From Acer yangbiense (Eukaryota > Streptophyta > Magnoliopsida > Sapindales > Sapindaceae), in the NCBI GenBank assembly GCA_008009225.1, contig CM017763.1:20643410-20707409 (forward strand): a stretch of DNA of 64,000 nt, in the 5' to 3' direction. A program made the position numbers and the translations under genes. The stretch's first letter is position 1, and every line of letters starts with the position of its first letter. The notes under the pieces are model-generated. The model worked only from the letters and a program-made list of their open reading frames with translations, was not told the DNA's origin and ran no database searches. Positions 59,613-64,000 of this stretch are shown here, one piece after another.

Positions 59613-60129
59613 AATTAATTCTTGAAATAAAGAAAAACAAAATCCAAAACTTATTTGGTAATTGCCAAAGTTTCAATAAAGTTTTTAATTTTTTTTTTTA
59701 AACAATAATTAACAAATTAGAAAGAATCTCCACTGTTTTTAAAGTAAAAAATATCCTTTAAAATTTCTTGTTCCTTGATCTTTTAATTCTTAACGAGTTC
59801 ATGATTATGGTTTTCTTGGATCACACCCCTTTAAGGGTCATCTAATGAAGAATTCAAATCCTTCCTGCTTGGTTTTTTGGATTAATAAATTGCGTTTATC
59901 CAAACAAGAAAAAACAAGTAAAGAGAGGATAGAAGTAACTGTATTTCTTCTAATGCATACCAAAAATAATTCGATAAAATTATAGGTCAATAATGTCAAA
60001 TTCTACTATGTGACAAATAAAGAAGATTAAAAATAGAAAAACAAAGTAATATGAGACCGAAAAATCTAAATATATCATACTACTCTAACAACTCCAAAGG
60101 TTTGACTCCTGAGATGATGATATATCTCT
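59613..60129. other. AT-rich sequence and 3' end of the MYB gene
   Basis: The last part is the 3' UTR of the minus-strand MYB gene. I see nothing else. Confidence 0.4.
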
Positions 60130-62429
60130 TCATTGTGGTGATTGTGGGGGTCCAATTTTGAGCTCAAGCGAGTCCTTGTCAGTTGATTTTGTGTTAAATG
60201 CTCCACCTGAGACTGACTGTGGACAAGGGATACCAAACGAATGAGCGTAAGTGATGTATCTAGGCATGTATACGAAAGGTGGAATCACCGGAACATACGG
60301 AAAGCTCTAGGGGCACGAAACATGACATATTGAGTACAAGTGATAATAATGGTAATTATAACAATATATATATCAAATTCAACTCCCAACCATGACAAAT
60401 ATAATCAAAGATATTTATGAGGCATAGACATTGAATCAAAGATCACTAAGATATATATGAACAAGCTGAAAGGGTACGTAACAAAATTAAAGAACATATA
60501 TAAGAATAAGACATATAGATAGATAGATTACAGCAGATTGTTGATACTGCATGTCGAAGAGGCTTGCTCTGCGTTTCTTGTTATGGGGTGAAGCCAGTCT
60601 GAGAAAAAACTTCTGTGCATGACTAGCAACCTGGCTTGGGCTTCTGGTTTTCACGAAATTCATCGAAATTCCTCTCCAATCTCCTTTGCCAAGCATATTC
60701 AAACCAGCTAAAAAGTCAATGTGCTCCTTCTCAGTCCATGCAATCCCTGAATACAACAACATTCAAACACAATTTCAATCAATAATCATCGCTTCTTTTA
60801 CCCAATTGCAAATACTTGTATTAATTAATATATTACTTAACCAGCCAATTCATAATATTAACATAAATTTATATATACAAACTAATTAAGGCTATGTTTG
60901 GGATTGCTTAAACTTATGAAATAATCAATTATTTCATAATCTATGATCCAAAAGGTGTTTGGTAAATCATCTAAAAGCTGATTATTTCTCAAATTGCTTG
61001 TCATATAAGCTGATTTTTAAAAGCTGGAAGGGGGTTGCTTTTCTAAGCTACTTCTTGGGGAAGTTGGCTTCTTATCATTAAAATGTCTATAATATCCCTA
61101 TTGTTTTAATATAAAGACAATAATACCCTTCTATTTAATCGTGATATTTTTTTTAATTAATAATATTTAAAAAAACTGAAAAATAAACAAATTAAAAAAT
61201 ATTTTTTCTAAGAATCAGTGGCCACTTCGCTGGTGGTGGCCACCACCAACGACAGAGGCCGGAGGACAGCCGGCGACGGCGAAGTCTTCGAAGGAAGCAG
61301 GTCCTCCTCCGGCAGTGGAGGAGGCAAACCGTTTCACGATTGAAATCGCGAATCTTGTAGAAGATGCTGGTTTCGTCACGTTTCCGTCGCCATTCCATCC
61401 CGATTCCGTCTCAGTTCCGGCGCGATTCCGTCGCACCAGAGATATCTCGTCGGCGATGGAGGAGGAGGAAGCTTCCTCCATTTTCGCGATGAATCGGGGT
61501 CGAAATATCTGAGAAATCTCTCGATACTTTCGGTTCGGCGATGGAGACGATTCGATGTCGACGGTAAGGGATGAAAGATGGCGACACTCTAGGCGACGAG
61601 GGATGAAGGATGATGATCTCTTGATGTCAGCGGCGAGCGGGAGACGGTGGCGGATTTGGAGCTTGAGTTGCAGAGATTCATTAATGAAGATTGAGTTATT
61701 GAGTTGACTCAGCCGAGTTGACTCTGCAATTTAGAGTTAAGAAGAGCGAGTTGACTCAGTAATTTATTATTAGATAAACGAGTTGACTCAGTAGAATTTT
61801 TTTTTTAAAAATTATATATATTCTATATTTCTATGTTTCTATACTTTATATTTTTATTTTCAATTTAAACAAAAAGAAAATGTAGTAAAGAACTATTTGA
61901 ATAATATATTACATTTTAACAATTATGTACATTTTAGTCATTTTCCATAATCAATTAAAGTTTACCAAACACCTTTTCATTGTTTTTTTCTTAAGTTGAT
62001 TATTCATAGAGTCAATTTACCAAACACCTATCGACTTATATTGTAAGTTGATTATTCCTTAAGTTAAGTTAAAAGCAAATTATTTCAAAAGCAAAGCAAT
62101 CCCAAACATAGCCTAAGACTTTAACTAATCTGAACATCAACTTTAAATGGTAAAAAAATAAGCATCAAAACTGTTAAAATAAACAACAATTATATATATA
62201 TACCCTTTCTTCCTTTACGGACAACTTTGTCTCTGTTTCCATCAGAGGGAGACCAGGCATCAACATGAACGTCGACTACAGACTGCTTATTTTCCATGCT
62301 CATGCTACCCTTCCTGGAATTCTCTATGTTCACACCAAAGAGCTTGAAACTCTTCCCACCATTGCAGGTTCTCGAATTGTGTCCATAGTGCCCACAAAGA
62401 TAACACTTTCTCGCTGCCTCCTTCACCAT
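60130..62429 (-). CDS. Zinc-knuckle single-repeat MYB transcription factor (MYBS3/KUA1-like, SHAQKFF)
   Basis: Nuclear DNA-binding regulator of the plant 1R-MYB SHAQKYF class, which binds TATCC/I-box type sites. Three exons on the minus strand: 62429-62204, 60746-60532, 60306-60130; GT-AG borders, phase continuous, 205 residues. Residues 9-22 are a zinc knuckle (CYLCGHYGHNSRTC). Residues about 29-32 include KLFGV, the R/KLFGV motif known from plant repressors, so repression is inferred. Exon 2 encodes the MYB repeat from IAWTEKEH to VASHAQKFFLR, with the usual SHAQKYF changed to SHAQKFF, then KKRRASLFDM as in the family. Exon 3 is Pro/Tyr-rich and ends LELKIGPPQSPQ. It is shorter than typical members (roughly 250-370). 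The start is the first ATG ahead of the knuckle. Intron 1 carries a 1.2-kb transposon. Confidence 0.88.
60890..62113. mobile_element. Harbinger/Tourist-like element in MYB intron 1
   Basis: Perfect 20-bp terminal inverted repeats GGCTATGTTTGGGATTGCTT, with TAA duplicated at 60887-60889 and 62114-62116; subterminal similarity (GGTGTTTGGTAAAT) extends inward. 1224 bp, no transposase. The middle (about 61215-61690) is strikingly GC-rich compared with its surroundings and keeps an 88-codon minus-strand frame (61481-61215), which could be captured genic DNA. Confidence 0.7.
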
Positions 62430-63719
62430 CGCTTCTTACAAGCCCTCCTCCAGAACACAAATCTCTTTAATGAATTCTTCATTGTGTTGTGTTTATATAA
62501 TAGAGTCTATTTTTTACTTTCCTTAAATTGTCGAGCGTAGCTTTGAGAAATCTTATATAGGAAAGATTTAATTACATGCCTTGTGAAATGTCCAATTTCC
62601 GATTTGTTCTTCCTATAATGAGCAAGTATAGTCTGTACAGAGTTCAATTCAATCCATTTTGGAGGGGTTCAACCAAGCAAGATTATTTTCTAAGATTTTC
62701 GCCGGGATTTGAATCCCCTCCTCGATCCATTCCTTTTGTCCTCATCTAAATCAATGGTCTGGATTAATTCTATCTTTTGGTTGAGTAAAACATAAAAATT
62801 AATAGAAATAATCCAGACCATTGATTTGTTATATTAGACACGTGTCAATAGATTATGAAGATAATGACAAGGTGAGGAGAGGATCCAGATCCTTTGGTCA
62901 AATACTATATATATATATATTTTTTCTTATCTAATTTAATTTCACCATATAATCTAATTCTAATTAATAACATAAAAGTTCAACTCATCTGCCTAGTGGG
63001 CATATCTAGGTGATGATCGGCTAGAGACTTCAGATATCTAGGTAAGAATTTTTATTTATTTATAACGAAATCCTAACCATCGATAAATCTATCTTGATGT
63101 CCAAAGTGCACATGGAATCTAAACCAAGATAATGACTCAAATTAATTTCGTAATTTGACATTACTGTACCTAGAAAAACTTCAATATATCTGAGGCATAC
63201 ATCAAACCCATTTTAGATAAAATTCATGTCATATTACATGATTTGATTGAGTTGGATGTGTATTTCTCTCGTATAGCACTGTATTTTGCAAAAAGAGTTG
63301 GAACATTTTTTTTTTTTTTTTTAGTAATATCTGTAATTAGTCCAGTACGTAGTGTAAATAAGGAATATAGATTAAATTTAACTTTAATTAGTTTTCTTTT
63401 TAAAAATTATTTTTAAGATTTTATTTTTCAAAATCCAAAATCATGGAGAATAATATAAACACAATATCCCGAAAATCCATGAGAATTAGAAAAATTGTTA
63501 TAAGATATTAATGAATTGGGTGAGTTTCCCTTTTCAGTTTTTTTAGTGTACTTATCCTTTTTAGTTTGCAAATATTGAAATTAGTAAACTAGACTTACTT
63601 TCGGAAATAATTCCTAAAAAATTCAAGTGAATATTATGAATATGATTTGAATAACTTTTTAGATTCAGAAAAAGGAATATAACTATACCATAGTACTTAT
63701 ATGAATGAAAATCTTATCA
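62430..63719. other. Upstream region of the MYB gene
   Basis: Starts with the MYB leader and promoter (minus strand). It contains a MITE-like inverted repeat (62690-62900) and an AT repeat near 62909-62926. No gene is seen. Confidence 0.4.
62690..62900. mobile_element. MITE-like inverted repeat
   Basis: CAATGGTCTGGATTA near 62752 pairs with AATCCAGACCATTG near 62812. The outer arms GATTTGAATCCCCTCCTC and GAGGAGAGGATCCAGATC also pair loosely. Ends and duplication are not resolved. Confidence 0.4.
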
Positions 63720-63835
63720 TATTCGGCGGATCGGATCAATTGGATAGTCATGATCTAAAATTCAATCCGATTGAAGAAATTACAATCCGATCTAATCTAA
63801 TCTTAAAGCAGAATCCAATCCGATCCACCATATTT
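63720..63835. repeat. GGATC/GATCC-rich repeat, relative of the element at 7104-7897
   Basis: Carries GGATCGGATCAATTGGAT and AATCCGATCC words like the subterminal regions at 7110-7240 and 7680-7890. It probably is one end of another copy that continues beyond the window. Confidence 0.45.
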
Positions 63836-64000
63836 TTAATGGGAAGAATAGGGAGACACAAATTTTGAAATAGGATTTCTCTTATTTATTATTTAGATTT
63901 TCTATCGATTCTTTCCTTTTTTATAAATTTATTTCCTTAATTGTTTTCTCTCCCATCTCTCTTACGCATACCTTGTGTTTCTCTTCTCTCTCTTTTTTTC

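Noticed and set aside
1..64000. CRISPR arrays, operons, tRNA or rRNA genes
   Set aside because: The window is plant nuclear DNA; I saw no tRNA cloverleaf, rRNA or spaced-repeat array. The regular repeats are minisatellites or LTRs.

Overview
This is nuclear DNA from a flowering plant, most likely a eudicot. The evidence is AT-rich intergenic DNA, genes split by GT-AG introns, four plant gene families and dense nested transposable elements of plant type. I cannot name the species. Three of the four genes are in the order known from Arabidopsis thaliana chromosome 5 (CSD3 - NCBP - APRL7, At5g18100 to At5g18120), so the window is a conserved gene block stretched by transposons.

Layout. 1-4360 (minus): 3'-truncated 5'-adenylylsulfate reductase-like gene (APRL5/APRL7 type), four exons seen. 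4361-11031: intergenic, with a decayed hAT transposon (5795-8749, 8-bp target duplication) carrying a second small element, a Mutator-like element (9034-10081, 11-bp duplication) that holds a 21/63-bp higher-order minisatellite, and a 184-bp Mutator-type MITE (10823-11006, 9-bp duplication). 11032-40781 (plus): a young Athila-like LTR retrotransposon with two 1468-bp LTRs, target duplication AATAG, a gag-protease frame with one in-frame TGA, no visible reverse transcriptase, RNase H or integrase, and a second plant-transposon ORF. Inside its protease frame, in minus orientation, sits the most striking object: a 19.4-kb tandem array of a non-coding retrotransposon (LARD-like), LTR-int-LTR-int-LTR-int-LTR-int-LTR, five LTRs of about 2083 bp and four internal domains of about 2240 bp, flanked once by GCCAC.

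40787-47016: hAT relics and a multi-level nest (a GGTTCGG-rich hAT-like element holding hairpin MITEs and a second hAT-like element, which itself holds a solo Athila-like LTR). 48206-52562 (plus): nCBP, a class III cap-binding eIF4E relative, six exons, complete. 54668-56990 (minus): Cu/Zn superoxide dismutase, seven exons, complete. 57779-59612: a long-TIR element. 60130-62429 (minus): a zinc-knuckle plus single-repeat MYB (SHAQKFF) transcription factor, three exons, with a Harbinger-like element in intron 1. 62430-64000: MITE remnants and no gene.

The host genes are unrelated housekeeping, redox and regulatory genes and form no operon-like unit. The retroelement block is the coherent system: three Athila-like LTR families share a primer-binding-site type, a polypurine tract, a U5 motif, a CpG-rich motif cluster just upstream of the LTR TATA box, and (in the two full elements) a hairpin plus second polypurine-like module about 1.65-1.75 kb upstream of the 3' LTR. 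Both full elements lack visible pol and presumably use enzymes supplied in trans.
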